From the NCBI RefSeq assembly GCF_001463885.1, contig NZ_BBWQ01000001.1, positions 186,001-250,000 on the forward strand: a stretch of DNA of 64,000 bases, read 5' to 3'. Position numbers and translations under genes: made by a program. This document shows, piece by piece, positions 48,320 through 56,984 of this stretch. The stretch's first letter is position 1. Each line of letters begins with the position of its first letter. The notes beneath the pieces are model-generated. The model was not told where the DNA came from. It did not search any database and saw nothing but the letters and a program-made list of their open reading frames with translations. Origin of the DNA: Aureimonas altamirensis (GTDB lineage: Bacteria; Pseudomonadota; Alphaproteobacteria; Rhizobiales; Rhizobiaceae).

Positions 48320-49252
48320 CTATGAACGGTTAACGATCTGCCAGCGCCGGTGAAACCACATCCACTGTTCCGGCGTCTCGCGGACCCACCGCTCGACGAC
48401 GTCATTGAGCACCTGCGCGCTTGCGGTGACGTCGATATCGCCGTCGCCGGTGCGCGGCAGATCCAGCTTCGGCTCAAGCTGCAGCCGGTATCGACCATTC
48501 GGCAGACGCACGCAGCGGGCCGGATAGATTTCGGCGTCGAACTGGCGCGCCAGCTTGGGCAACAACGGGTTGGTCAGGCATGGCCTGCCGAAGAAGAGCG
48601 AGGGTGTACCCTTCTGGAACTTCTGGTCCACCAGCATGCCGACGGCCCGGCCTTCATCCAGCCTGGCCGCAAGGTTGCGGGCGGCCCCTGCCTTGGACGG
48701 CACGAGATGCCCGCCATCGGTACGCCGCGCATTCAGGACGCGGGCCGCAATGAAGGGGTTGTTGGGCTGGCGGAAAAGGGCCGTCACCTCCAGCCCGAAG
48801 GTTGCCGCGCAGACCGGCAGCAGCTCGAAGCAGCCGATATGCGCCGTAAAGAAGATGAATGGGCCTTTGCGATCCCGCAGCTCCTCGAACAGCGCAACCC
48901 CTTCCACGTCGATCAGGCCCTCGCCATCGGGCCGGCCGGGCACGTAGTCGAAGAGGCGGTCCAGAAAGACGTATTCGGCGGCGATGCGCCCCATCTGCCC
49001 CCAGTTCGCCCTGGCGGTTCGCTCTGCCCAGGCGGCGTCCTTTTCAGGATAGGCCTGCCGCAGATTGTCGAGCGCCAGCTTGTGGCGGGGCGTCAGGGGG
49101 CCAACCGTCCGCGCCAGCCAGTCGGCGAAATTCAACGCCTTGTGCGGGGGCAGCCGCTTCAGCACCGCCAAAAGCGAAAAGGCGATCTGCGCAACCACCC
49201 AGTCGACCATCAGGCCGAGGCGATCGCGCAGGCGGCGCAACCCCCTCTTCAT
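48320..49252 (-). CDS. lpxXL: Lipid A long-chain acyltransferase LpxXL
   Basis: An inner-membrane LpxL/HtrB-family acyltransferase of 310 residues. The active-site HxxxxE appears as TAHIGCFELL near residue 133; other conserved parts are ALFRQPNNPF, VDQKFQKGTPSLFFGRP and the end ETPEQWMWFHRRW. Its place as the last gene of the acpXL cluster marks it as the enzyme that moves the AcpXL-bound 27-hydroxy-octacosanoyl-type chain to lipid A in Hyphomicrobiales. The ATG overlaps the adh stop by four bases, so a longer frame from 49555 is rejected. Confidence 0.92.
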   Translation of the reverse strand: MKRGLRRLRDRLGLMVDWVVAQIAFSLLAVLKRLPPHKALNFADWLARTVGPLTPRHKLALDNLRQAYPEKDAAWAERTARANWGQMGRIAAEYVFLDRLFDYVPGRPDGEGLIDVEGVALFEELRDRKGPFIFFTAHIGCFELLPVCAATFGLEVTALFRQPNNPFIAARVLNARRTDGGHLVPSKAGAARNLAARLDEGRAVGMLVDQKFQKGTPSLFFGRPCLTNPLLPKLARQFDAEIYPARCVRLPNGRYRLQLEPKLDLPRTGDGDIDVTASAQVLNDVVERWVRETPEQWMWFHRRWQIVNRS

Positions 49253-50292
49253 CCGTCCTGCTCGTCCGACATGCGCAGGATGATCTTGCCGAATACCTGC
49301 CGCCCTTCCATCCGCTTCAGGGCGGGGGCGATATCGTCGAGGCCGACTTCCATGTCGATTACGGGCTGGACGCGGCCTTCGGCCATCTTCTGCATGGCAT
49401 CGGCCATGTTTTCCATTCGGCAGCCGAAGGAGCCCAGCAGCTTCAGCTGCTGCTGGAAGAGCTGCATCAGGTTCATCTGGGTCGAGACGCCCGAGGTGGA
49501 GCCGCAGGTGACCAGCCGGCCGCCGCGCTTCATGCACAGCATGGAGCCGGCCCATGTGTCGGCGCCGACATGCTCGAACACGACGTCGACGCCGCGCTTG
49601 CGCGTGAGCTTGCGCACGACGCCTTCGAACCGGTCGGTCCGATAGTTGATGACGTGATCGGCCCCGAGAGCCCGCGCCTTCTCGATCTTGTCGTCCGAGC
49701 CGACGGTGGTGATGACCGTGGCGCCATGCCGCTTGGCAAGCTGGATGGCAGCGGTGCCGATGCCGGAGCCGCCGGCATGAACGAGGATGGTCTCACCGGG
49801 TTGCAGCCGGGCATTGTCGAAGAGCATGTGCTCCACGGTGCCGAACGTAACGGGGGCGAGCGCCGCCCCGACAGCGTCGCAACGCGGCGGCGCAGGCACC
49901 AGAAGCCGGGCCGGCAGGTTGATGCGCTCCTGCGCGAACCCATCGAGATGAAAGCCGTGCACGCCGGAGACATGCTCGCAGAGATTATCGCGCCCTTCCC
50001 GGCAGGGGCGGCACAGGCCGCAGGTGCGCGCACCATAGATCGATACGAGCTGGCCCGGAACGAGGCCGGACGTGCCCTCGCCAAGTCGCTCCACGACGCC
50101 CGAGGCTTCCGCCCCGATCGTCAGCGGCAGCTTGCGCTTGGCAAAGGCCATGCCGCGCCAGCCCCAGACATCGATGTGATTGAGCGCGACGACGCGGATG
50201 GCCACGGTGACCTCGCCTGGGCCGGGCGGGGGCGGCGACGGCAGGTCGACCACTTGGAGGTCGCGGTCCGCGACGAGTTGCAAGGCGCGCAT
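49249..50292 (-). CDS. Zinc-type alcohol dehydrogenase of the lipid A long-chain cluster (AdhXL)
   Basis: A 347-residue medium-chain dehydrogenase/reductase. The structural zinc loop is present as TCGLCRPCREGRDNLC near residue 90, and the NAD(P) fold as VHAGGSGIGTAAIQLAKRHG near 170. Members of this gene group sit next to fabF1XL and lpxXL in rhizobia, where they are thought to serve as the enoyl reductase for long-chain elongation; that biochemical role is inferred from context. It follows fabF1XL after 35 bases and overlaps lpxXL. Confidence 0.88.
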   Translation of the reverse strand: MRALQLVADRDLQVVDLPSPPPPGPGEVTVAIRVVALNHIDVWGWRGMAFAKRKLPLTIGAEASGVVERLGEGTSGLVPGQLVSIYGARTCGLCRPCREGRDNLCEHVSGVHGFHLDGFAQERINLPARLLVPAPPRCDAVGAALAPVTFGTVEHMLFDNARLQPGETILVHAGGSGIGTAAIQLAKRHGATVITTVGSDDKIEKARALGADHVINYRTDRFEGVVRKLTRKRGVDVVFEHVGADTWAGSMLCMKRGGRLVTCGSTSGVSTQMNLMQLFQQQLKLLGSFGCRMENMADAMQKMAEGRVQPVIDMEVGLDDIAPALKRMEGRQVFGKIILRMSDEQDG

Positions 50293-50327
50293 CTTGGTCT
50301 CTTCGTCCTTGGGTTCTGTCGGGCGGG

Positions 50328-51614
50328 TCAGTCGCGCGGCGCGCGGCCGACGACCAGGCTGACGTTCTGGCCGCCGAACCCGAACGAATTGGAAAGGGCG
50401 GTCGTCGGCTCTGCCTTGCGCGCGGTGTTCGGCACCGTATCGAGCGGAATGGCCGGGTCCGGCGTGTCGTAGTTGATCGTGGGCGGCAGGACGCCACGGG
50501 CGAGCGTCAGCGTGGAGAACACCGCTTCGATGGCGCCGGCCGCCGTCAGCGTGTGGCCGATCATCGACTTGTTGGAGGAGATGGGCGTCTGAATGACGGC
50601 GTCCCCGAATACCTTGGACAGGCCGGTATATTCCATGCGGTCGTTTTCCGGCGTGGAGGTGCCGTGCGCGTTGATGTAGCCGATATCCTCGGGCTGCAGG
50701 CCCGCATCGGCCAGCGCGCGCTGGATCGAGGCGACGATGGGCGTGGCGTCGGGCTTGGAGCGCGTACGATGGAAATCGTCGGCAGATTCTCCGTGGCCCA
50801 GCATGATACCGAGTATGTCCGCGCCCCGCGCCCTGGCCGCTTCCAGAGATTCCAGCACCACGGCACCGGCGCCTTCGGCCATGACGAAGCCGTTCCTGTC
50901 CTTCGAGAAGGGGCGGGATGCCTTTTCCGGCGCGTCGTTCGCCGTGCTCAAGGCGGACAGCAGCGAAAAGCGGACCAGGGCCTCCGCGCCGACGGAGCCG
51001 TCGGTGCCGATGGCGATTGCGCGCGATGTCTCTCCGCGCCGGATCGCCTCTATGCCGAGCTGGATGGCCGTTGCGCCGGAAGCGCAGGCGGTGGACAGGG
51101 TGACAGGCAGTCCGCGCGTGCCGAAACTGTCGGCCAAACGCTCGGAGATCCCGCCGAACAGCGTCAGCCGGTAGATGTCGGGCGCATGGCGCCGGGCAGC
51201 CAGCAGCATCAGCCGGTCGTAGCCGGCCTCCTCAAGGACGGCGTCGGGCAGGCTGTCGAGATACAGTCGCTGCGACCATTCCAGCTCGATGGGCGGCGCC
51301 GCAAGAAACAGGGGCGCATCGAAGCGGCGCGCGTCGAGGCCGGCGCTTTCGATGGCTTCCGTTCCGGCCGCTTCGGCCAGGGCGAAGGACAGGTCGATGC
51401 CGCTCCACGGCTCCACGTCCATGAAGTCGACGGTGCCTGCGATGGTGGTGCGCAGATTATCGATGGGGAAGCGGGTGATCCGGTGGATGCCCGAGCGTCC
51501 CTGCGTCAGAGCGGTCCAGTTTTCTTCGACGCCGCGACCGAGCGAGGTGACGACACCGACCCCGGTGATGGCGACGACCGGCCGCCCGAATGTGTCCAGA
51601 AGATCTGCGCTCAT
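50328..51614 (-). CDS. Beta-ketoacyl-ACP synthase of the long-chain cluster (FabF1XL)
   Basis: 428 residues of the KAS II fold, elongating the AcpXL-bound acyl chain. The full catalytic triad is visible: Cys177 in TLSTACASGATAIQL, His317 in INAHGTSTPEND and His354 in KSMIGHTLTAAGAIEA. The start codon is three bases after the preceding gene's stop, which suggests production in a 1:1 ratio with the Cys-less partner encoded just upstream. Confidence 0.93.
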   Translation of the reverse strand: MSADLLDTFGRPVVAITGVGVVTSLGRGVEENWTALTQGRSGIHRITRFPIDNLRTTIAGTVDFMDVEPWSGIDLSFALAEAAGTEAIESAGLDARRFDAPLFLAAPPIELEWSQRLYLDSLPDAVLEEAGYDRLMLLAARRHAPDIYRLTLFGGISERLADSFGTRGLPVTLSTACASGATAIQLGIEAIRRGETSRAIAIGTDGSVGAEALVRFSLLSALSTANDAPEKASRPFSKDRNGFVMAEGAGAVVLESLEAARARGADILGIMLGHGESADDFHRTRSKPDATPIVASIQRALADAGLQPEDIGYINAHGTSTPENDRMEYTGLSKVFGDAVIQTPISSNKSMIGHTLTAAGAIEAVFSTLTLARGVLPPTINYDTPDPAIPLDTVPNTARKAEPTTALSNSFGFGGQNVSLVVGRAPRD

Positions 51615-51617
51615 GGC

Positions 51618-52808
51618 TTAACCTATCGCCTCGAGAAGGCCGACACCTTCGCCACGGACATGCCCTATCGTGGTGACAAGGGCCTGTCGCGGCGTGAAGC
51701 CTGCCGGCCGCTCTTCACCGCCATCGGCAGGAGCGGGCATCGCCCCGCGCGACAAGGCCGCCGCGGCCAGCGCCAGCCCCATGCCGAATTGCGCTTCCAT
51801 GCCGTGGCCGATGGCATTGCCATAGGCACGCAGGGCCGCGTCGGGATAGCGGGCGGCGACCGTGCGGCGCTCGACATCCGTGATGGGCTGTAGCCCCGTT
51901 GCGCCGGACAGGACCATCAGATCGCGTGCGTCGGCACCGCTGTCGGCGAACATGCGGGACAGACGCGCGGCAAGTGCCTCGTCGTCACGCGGGCCGCGAT
52001 CGCCCGCCACGAAGCCGAGCCTGGCATAGGCCGGCACGTTGCGCTCTGCTGCCGACTCGGCCGATTCCAGAACCAGGAAGGCACCCATGGCGCCGGGCGT
52101 GAAGCCGCCCTTGCCGCTGCGCGAAAACACCGGCTGCCAGGGCGCATGCAGCAGATAGTCGCCCAATTCGTAGTTGACGAGAATATCCTTGCGCTGCGCC
52201 GAAAACGCCCCGCCGACGAGGCAGATGCGGCTCTGGCCCGCTGCGATGCGGGACGCCGCCACATGGAAGGCCGAGATGCCGGCGCTTTCCTCGCCCATGA
52301 AGGTGCGCGACGAGCCCGTCACCTTGTGGACGATGGAGATGTTGCCCGCCATCAGGTTGGACAATTGCGCCAGAAACAGCGTCGGCCGAAGCTCGGTCAT
52401 CAGAAGTTCGTTGATATCGGCACGCGGATCTTCCGCCCCGCGTGCGCGCGCCATCACCAGCGCGTCGACGGTCTCGTCCCGCTCGCCGCCGCCGGCCGCG
52501 ACGATCATGTCCATCGTGGCGCGGAAGGCTTCGTCCTTCGGGATGGCGGCGTCGTCCAGCGCCAACCCGGCGGTATAGGTGCCGAGCTTCTGCCAGGTCT
52601 CCATCTGGCGCAGGTCGCCCTTGCGCTCGATCTGCGTCGACCAGTCTATCGCAGGAAGCGGATGGACGAGCGCCGGCGCATAGGCGCCGGCCTCGATGAT
52701 GGGCTGGGGCGCGCTGGCGCCGGCAAGGTGACGCAGATGGGATTCCACGCCCTCGCCCAGCGAGGATACCAGCCCGATGCCGGTGACGACGACGGATTGC
52801 TTGGCCAT
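51618..52808 (-). CDS. Ketosynthase-like protein lacking the active Cys (FabF2XL)
   Basis: 396 residues with the same thiolase fold as FabF1XL, starting VVVTGIGLVSSLGEGVESHL. The nucleophile position, aligned by SRTFMGEESAGISAFHVAAS, is Glu174 instead of Cys, and the first catalytic His is replaced (LSGATGLQPITD for NAHGTS). The second His is kept as His335 in GNAIGHGMEAQFGM. It therefore cannot condense by the normal route. The layout recalls the KS-beta/chain-length factor of type II polyketide synthases. It lies 14 bases after acpXL, where fabZXL is found in Rhizobium. Confidence 0.9.
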   Translation of the reverse strand: MAKQSVVVTGIGLVSSLGEGVESHLRHLAGASAPQPIIEAGAYAPALVHPLPAIDWSTQIERKGDLRQMETWQKLGTYTAGLALDDAAIPKDEAFRATMDMIVAAGGGERDETVDALVMARARGAEDPRADINELLMTELRPTLFLAQLSNLMAGNISIVHKVTGSSRTFMGEESAGISAFHVAASRIAAGQSRICLVGGAFSAQRKDILVNYELGDYLLHAPWQPVFSRSGKGGFTPGAMGAFLVLESAESAAERNVPAYARLGFVAGDRGPRDDEALAARLSRMFADSGADARDLMVLSGATGLQPITDVERRTVAARYPDAALRAYGNAIGHGMEAQFGMGLALAAAALSRGAMPAPADGGEERPAGFTPRQALVTTIGHVRGEGVGLLEAIG

Positions 52809-52822
52809 GGCGGGCTTGCGCC

Positions 52823-53104
52823 TCAGGCTGCTTTGGCGGCGCGCAATTCGTCGATCTTGGCGCAGAGGTTCTTCATCACGAAATACTCTTCCGTGTCGAC
52901 CTGGCCGTCATTGACCTCCTGCGTCCACTTTTCCAGTGGGATCTTGATGCCGAATTCCTTGTCGATCGCGAAGACGACGTCGAGGAAATCGAGCGAGTCG
53001 ATGCCCAGATCGTCGATCGTGTGGCTTTCGGGCGTGATCTTGGAACGGTCGATCTCGCTGGTTTCGGCGATGATGTCGGCGACCCGGTCGAAGGTGTTGG
53101 ACAA
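52823..53104 (-). CDS. acpXL: Acyl carrier protein AcpXL
   Basis: The special 93-residue carrier for the very-long-chain hydroxy fatty acid of lipid A. The phosphopantetheine site is Ser37 in [20 protein letters not shown]. The long loop [20 protein letters not shown] is characteristic of AcpXL and absent from the housekeeping AcpP. It is the first gene of a leftward operon with fabF2XL, fabF1XL, adhXL and lpxXL and has its own promoter. Confidence 0.96.
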   Translation of the reverse strand: MSNTFDRVADIIAETSEIDRSKITPESHTIDDLGIDSLDFLDVVFAIDKEFGIKIPLEKWTQEVNDGQVDTEEYFVMKNLCAKIDELRAAKAA

Positions 53105-53222
53105 GGTTCCATCTCCTGATGCTGGCTGCCCGATCGATGCGCAAGGACGGCAGCGATTTTATGACGGTTCGGGCCACGAATGATGTCGTGCAGCACCTAA
53201 TGCCGCGCGGCTTTGCGCGCAA

Positions 53223-53251
53223 GCTATAAGGTCTTGCCTGTCATTTTGCAA
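53223..53251 (-). promoter_or_regulatory. Promoter of the acpXL operon
   Basis: On the minus strand TTGCAA (complement of 53246-53251), a 17-base spacer, TATAGC (complement of 53223-53228). The likely RNA start near 53216 leaves a leader of about 110 bases before acpXL, with a GC-rich CCGCGCGGC element. Confidence 0.6.
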
Positions 53252-53270
53252 AGAATGAAACCGCCGGTAA

Positions 53271-53741
53271 TCAGGGGGTGGCGGACTGGCAGATATCCAC
53301 CCACAGGCCGCCGGTGATCTCGGCAAGGCGTTCGGGCGCAATCCGCACCGCGCTGTTGCGCGAGCCGGCCGCCGGCACCACCATGTCCCACGCGCGCAAC
53401 GACTCGTCGCAATAGACCGGCAAAGGAGCGGGCAGGCCGAAGGGGCAGACCCCGCCGACGGGATGGCCCGTCACGGCCTCGACCTCTTGCGCGTTCAGCA
53501 TGCGCGGCTTGCCGCCAAGAAGCGTCTTGACCTTGCGATTGTCGAGCCTGGCATCGCCCGCCGCGACGACGAGCACGACCGTATCGCCGACGCGCAGCGA
53601 CAGCGTCTTGGCGATCTGCCTTGGCTCGACGCCGTGGCCGGCAGCCGCCTCGGCCACCGTGGCGGTGCTGACATCGAGTTCCACAATGTCGATCTCGGGA
53701 GCGCGCTCCCTCAAGAAGGCGCGTACGGATTGGAGGCTCAT
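53271..53741 (-). CDS. YbaK/EbsC-family aminoacyl-tRNA deacylase
   Basis: 156 residues related to the editing domain of prolyl-tRNA synthetase. Conserved parts are QIAKTLSLRVGDTVVLVVAAGDARLD with the catalytic-type lysine, LNAQEVEAVTGHPVGGVCPFGL and the C-terminal SAVRIAPERLAEIT. Family members hydrolyse Cys- or Ala-tRNA-Pro made in error. It ends 20 bases right of the acpXL promoter and shares the strand of the DUF72 gene 13 bases upstream, with which it may form an operon. Confidence 0.9.
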   Translation of the reverse strand: MSLQSVRAFLRERAPEIDIVELDVSTATVAEAAAGHGVEPRQIAKTLSLRVGDTVVLVVAAGDARLDNRKVKTLLGGKPRMLNAQEVEAVTGHPVGGVCPFGLPAPLPVYCDESLRAWDMVVPAAGSRNSAVRIAPERLAEITGGLWVDICQSATP

Positions 53742-53754
53742 CGGGATGGCTCTT

Positions 53755-54558
53755 TCAGTGCCGGCCCAGCCGGTCGATCAGGGCCATGGCGGCCTGCGGG
53801 TTCTTTTCCTTGGCGCCGCTGATGACGTAAAGGAAAACGTCGCGGGCGGCCGCCTTGCCTGCCGGGCGAACGGGCGTCAGATCCGCCGGTACCTTGCCCT
53901 CGGACAAGGCGCGCGCCGTATCCGCCCAATAGGCAATACGTTCGTCCGGATAGCCCAGGGGCTCGTCTGCCGCCGTACCCATGATGCGCAGGTAGGAGAA
54001 GTCGGCCGTCTGGTCGCCGATGAGCGGATATTCGCTATCGGCCGCGGTGACGATCGCAACGCCGCGCCCCGCGCACAGATCGACGAAGCGCTCGTCGCGG
54101 AAGCTTTCATGACGCACTTCCACAGCGTGGCGCAGCGGATGGCTGCCGGCAGCCTCGGGAAGGAGGCGAAGGAAGGCCTCGAACTCCTCGGGGTCGAAGC
54201 GCTTGGTGCCGGCGAACTGCCAGTTGATCGGGCCGAGCCTGTCGCCCAGCTCCGCCAGGCCGCCCTCGGTAAAGCGGCTTATCGATTCTCCCGCTTCCGC
54301 CAGGTTGCGCCGGTTGGTGGCATAGCGCGGCGCCTTCAGCGCAAAGACGAATCCGTCCGGCGTTTCGTCTCGCCATTTGCGGAATGTGTCCGGGCTCTGG
54401 GATCGGTAGAATGTCCCGTTGACCTCGATCGTCGTCAGCCTGCGGCTTGCGAAAGCCAGCTCGCGGGAATGGGCAAGGCCCTTGTCGTAGAAGCTGCCGC
54501 GCCAGGGCTCGAAGGTCCAGCCGCCGACACCGACCCGGATCGAGGGGTTGACTGACAT
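53755..54558 (-). CDS. DUF72 family protein (YecE-like)
   Basis: 267 residues with a TIM-barrel-like fold. Recognisable parts are the start IRVGVGGWTFEPWRGSFYD, LTTIEVNGTFYRSQSPDTFR, FALKAPRYATNRRNL, and ADFSYLRIMGTAADEPLGY near the C-terminus. The ATG at 54558 begins the conserved domain; a frame to 54618 would overlap the divergent ArsC-like gene. The family has no assigned activity. Confidence 0.88.
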   Translation of the reverse strand: MSVNPSIRVGVGGWTFEPWRGSFYDKGLAHSRELAFASRRLTTIEVNGTFYRSQSPDTFRKWRDETPDGFVFALKAPRYATNRRNLAEAGESISRFTEGGLAELGDRLGPINWQFAGTKRFDPEEFEAFLRLLPEAAGSHPLRHAVEVRHESFRDERFVDLCAGRGVAIVTAADSEYPLIGDQTADFSYLRIMGTAADEPLGYPDERIAYWADTARALSEGKVPADLTPVRPAGKAAARDVFLYVISGAKEKNPQAAMALIDRLGRH

Positions 54559-54604
54559 GAACTTTGCCTCTTCACCGGACACGGGTTTTCGGTTGGAGCG
54601 CACA

Positions 54605-54952
54605 GTGACTGTATCCATCTACGGAATCAAGAATTGCGACACCATGAAGAAGGCGCGTGCCTGGCTTGATGCGCAGGGCGTCTCCTATGCCTTTCACGAC
54701 TATCGGTCCGAGGGCTTGGAGCCTTCCCGCCTGCAGGGCTGGATAGACGCGCTCGGCTGGGAAACGGTGTTGAACCGCGCCGGCACGACGTTCCGCAAAT
54801 TGCCGGATGAGGAAAAGTCCGGGCTGGACGCGGAAAAGGCGAAGGCCCTGATGCTGAAGCAGCCTTCGATGATCAAGCGCCCGATACTGGAGGCCGACGG
54901 CGCTCTTCTGGCCGGCTTCAAGCCGGCCGAATACGAGCGGCTGTTTGCGTAA
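54605..54952 (+). CDS. ArsC/Spx-family (YffB-like) thioredoxin-fold protein
   Basis: 115 residues starting MTVSIYGIKNCDTMKKARAW. The redox Cys is in KNCDTMKKA, and the family YRSEGLEPSRLQGWIDALGW, NRAGTTFRKLPDEEKSGLD and IKRPILEADGALLAGF segments follow. The GTG at 54605 starts the fold. In YffB-like members only the first Cys is kept, as here, and no arsenate-resistance genes lie nearby, so true arsenate reduction is unlikely; glutathione-linked thiol chemistry is possible. It is divergent from the DUF72 gene. Confidence 0.87.
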   Translation: MTVSIYGIKNCDTMKKARAWLDAQGVSYAFHDYRSEGLEPSRLQGWIDALGWETVLNRAGTTFRKLPDEEKSGLDAEKAKALMLKQPSMIKRPILEADGALLAGFKPAEYERLFA

Positions 54953-54957
54953 GGCTC

Positions 54958-54980
54958 CGGGCGCCCGGAAGGGGCGCCCG
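54958..54980. terminator. Bidirectional terminator-like hairpin
   Basis: CGGGCGCCC/GGGCGCCCG, a perfect nine-base stem with a five-base loop, in the 39-base gap between two convergent genes. No T-run on either side. Confidence 0.55.
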
Positions 54981-54991
54981 AAGGATGGCCA

Positions 54992-55288
54992 TCAGGATGG
55001 CGGTTGTTGATCGCGGACCTGATCCAGAATGGTGTTCTGCGCCAGCACCAGGGCCTGGATGCAGCCATTCTCGTCGGAGCGGGCCTGGGCGGCCTCCGCC
55101 TCGCCGACATGGGTCTTGGCTTGTGCCGTCTCGAGTCCACTCGATTCGGCCTGGCCGACGAGCTGGTTGATCTGCGGGAGAGCTTCCGCACATGTCGGGG
55201 GTGACGCCTGCGGCGCCGTGGCGTCCTGGGCGAGTGCGGGTGCTGCTGCCAGGGCGGCAAGGGCGCCCACCAGTATCCAAGGCTTCAC
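54992..55288 (-). CDS. Small exported hypothetical protein
   Basis: 98 residues with a clear signal peptide (MKPWILVGALAALAAAPALA, cut before QDATAP). The mature part has two cysteines (PPTCAEALPQ and ENGCIQALV) that may form one disulfide, and is mostly helical with many Ala, Gln and Glu. The GTG at 55288 starts the signal peptide; a longer frame to 55369 adds a basic nonconserved extension. I do not recognise a family. It is probably periplasmic. Confidence 0.6.
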   Translation of the reverse strand: MKPWILVGALAALAAAPALAQDATAPQASPPTCAEALPQINQLVGQAESSGLETAQAKTHVGEAEAAQARSDENGCIQALVLAQNTILDQVRDQQPPS

Positions 55289-55441
55289 TGGCTTACTCCG
55301 TGTTCGGTTCCTGTTTGCCGGCACCGTACGATGCGGCGAGCGGAACCTCGTCACCGGGTGTGGCGACAACGGGCAGCCGAGATGGTCATTGCTTGACGAT
55401 TTTGTGAAGGGGAGGGCCGACCGCGCCCGATTTCGCCGCCC

Positions 55442-55597
55442 TCAAAGGTGCGGCTGCTGTTCCATTGCGCGGCGGGGCGGCTCGGCCTGTACGGCGCGGA
55501 TCAGATCTTCGATTGCCTGCATCTTCGAGCGCTTGAGCGCTTCGCGCGCCGAGATGACGCCCGATAGATAATCGGCAAGGATGACGGTGAGCGGCAT
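55442..55597 (-). CDS. Short hypothetical protein, 51 residues
   Basis: Starts MPLTVILADYLSGVISAREA at the ATG 55597, with GGGGA seven bases upstream. Composition is that of a soluble helical peptide, ending in a Pro/Arg/Gln-rich tail. Stand-alone, with no recognisable domain. The longer reading (to 55669) has no ribosome site. Coding status is plausible but not certain. Confidence 0.45.
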   Translation of the reverse strand: MPLTVILADYLSGVISAREALKRSKMQAIEDLIRAVQAEPPRRAMEQQPHL

Positions 55598-55796
55598 GTG
55601 GAAATCCCCCGATTCGCATGTTGATAACCAGGGTAGAGTCTGTGGATAATTTTGCCATAGGCTCGCCACAAATGGTTAACGCGCGTTGCAATTCCGACTC
55701 ACGTGAACGAACGCGGAACGCTTGCCTATCAGGGGTTTTATGCAGGCGCCGAGCCGGAAACGGCCGATTGCAGATTGTGCCGTTTTCGCGGCCCAA

Positions 55797-56741
55797 TCAT
55801 GGCCGTGGCGGCTGGTCCTCTTCGATGACGGTCGCGACGTCGGGTACGATGGTGGCGGTGGGCGCGCGCCCTTTCTTCTGCTCCCGCAGGAAGATGAACA
55901 TGCCGGACCCGATGATGAGGACCGCACCCGCCAGAAGGGCAGGCTTCGGCTCGTCGCCGAAGAAGAGCGTGCCGTAGACGATGGCCCACACGATCAACGT
56001 ATACTGATAGGGCACCACCACCGATGCCTCGGCCAGCCGCAGCGATTGGTTGACGCAGACATGCGCCAGCATCGCGATCAGGCCCAGCAGGACTAGAAGC
56101 GCAAAGCCCGTCAGGTCGATCGGCGCCCAGTCGAAGGGGGCAACCACCAACCCGAACAGGAGCGCGCCGGCGGTCTGCCAGGTGATCAGCGTCGTGCCGC
56201 TGGCGCCGGACAGGGAGCGGGTGGAGATGATCAGCAATGCGTAGGCGAGGCTGCCGGCGATGGCCAGCAGTGCCCCGGTGGATGCTTCCTGAAAGCTGGG
56301 ACCGAGGGCTATGACGACACCGACGAAGCCGACGAGAACGGCGGACCAGCGCCGCCACCCCACCGGCTCTCGCAGGATAAGCGCCGACAGCGCCGTCACG
56401 TAGATCGGTCCGGCCAGGTAGAATGTCATGACGTCGGCAAGCGGCAGATAGAAGAGAGCGGCATAGAACAGGGCCACTTCGGCGGTCGAGCAGACCATGC
56501 GCAGCACATGGATGCCGCGGCGCTCGGGTTTCAGGATGGTCGCGCGCTCGCGCCAGATGAAGGGCGTCAGCATGAAGAGTGCCGCCGCGCTGCGAATCAG
56601 CAGGATCTGCCCGATGGAGAAAGTGGCGATCAGGAATTTTCCGAGCGCGTCGTTCGATGCGAACATGAAGACGCCGAACAGCATCAGCCCGATGCCCGCC
56701 AGGGAATTGGTGGCTGGTGCCAAAGAAGACTTGCTAGACAT
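55797..56741 (-). CDS. DMT-superfamily (EamA) transporter
   Basis: A 314-residue inner-membrane protein with ten hydrophobic helices in two EamA repeats (GIGLMLFGVFMFASNDALGK at the start, TGALLAIAGSLAYALLIIST in the middle) and the conserved ASVVVPYQYTLIVWAIVYGTLFFGDEP near the end of the second repeat. Substrates of this family range over amino acids, nucleobases and small metabolites and cannot be told here. It is transcribed away from the small membrane protein on its right. Confidence 0.88.
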   Translation of the reverse strand: MSSKSSLAPATNSLAGIGLMLFGVFMFASNDALGKFLIATFSIGQILLIRSAAALFMLTPFIWRERATILKPERRGIHVLRMVCSTAEVALFYAALFYLPLADVMTFYLAGPIYVTALSALILREPVGWRRWSAVLVGFVGVVIALGPSFQEASTGALLAIAGSLAYALLIISTRSLSGASGTTLITWQTAGALLFGLVVAPFDWAPIDLTGFALLVLLGLIAMLAHVCVNQSLRLAEASVVVPYQYTLIVWAIVYGTLFFGDEPKPALLAGAVLIIGSGMFIFLREQKKGRAPTATIVPDVATVIEEDQPPRP

Positions 56742-56843
56742 GACGATTCCGAAACGGCCCTCCCGACCCGATGCGTCTGGCGTAGCACCTTCCGCATCGG
56801 CATGCAGGCCCTATTTCCCTGCCGACCCGAGGAAAGGAACACG

Positions 56844-56984
56844 ATGGAGAACGCACCGGTATCGCGGCGTGAACGCCAGGCCAAACGCGCAGCCTATGCC
56901 GGCATTTCGCTCTTCTGCGCCGCCTGCGTGTTCATGATTTCGGCGCTCGGCTACTATCTCTGGCGGTTTCTGACGCAGGTGTGA
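56844..56984 (+). CDS. Small single-helix membrane protein, 46 residues
   Basis: Starts MENAPVSRRERQAKRAAYAG at an ATG with GAGGAAAGG eight bases upstream, an excellent ribosome site. A positively charged N-terminal tail is followed by one membrane helix (about ISLFCAACVFMISALGYYLW) and a four-residue end. The positive-inside rule places the start in the cytoplasm. It is too short for most gene finders. No family was recognised; such peptides often tune larger membrane complexes. Confidence 0.65.
   Translation: MENAPVSRRERQAKRAAYAGISLFCAACVFMISALGYYLWRFLTQV

Noticed and set aside
54605-54952. True arsenate reductase
   Set aside because: Only the first Cys motif of the Spx/YffB type is present and no ars genes are nearby.
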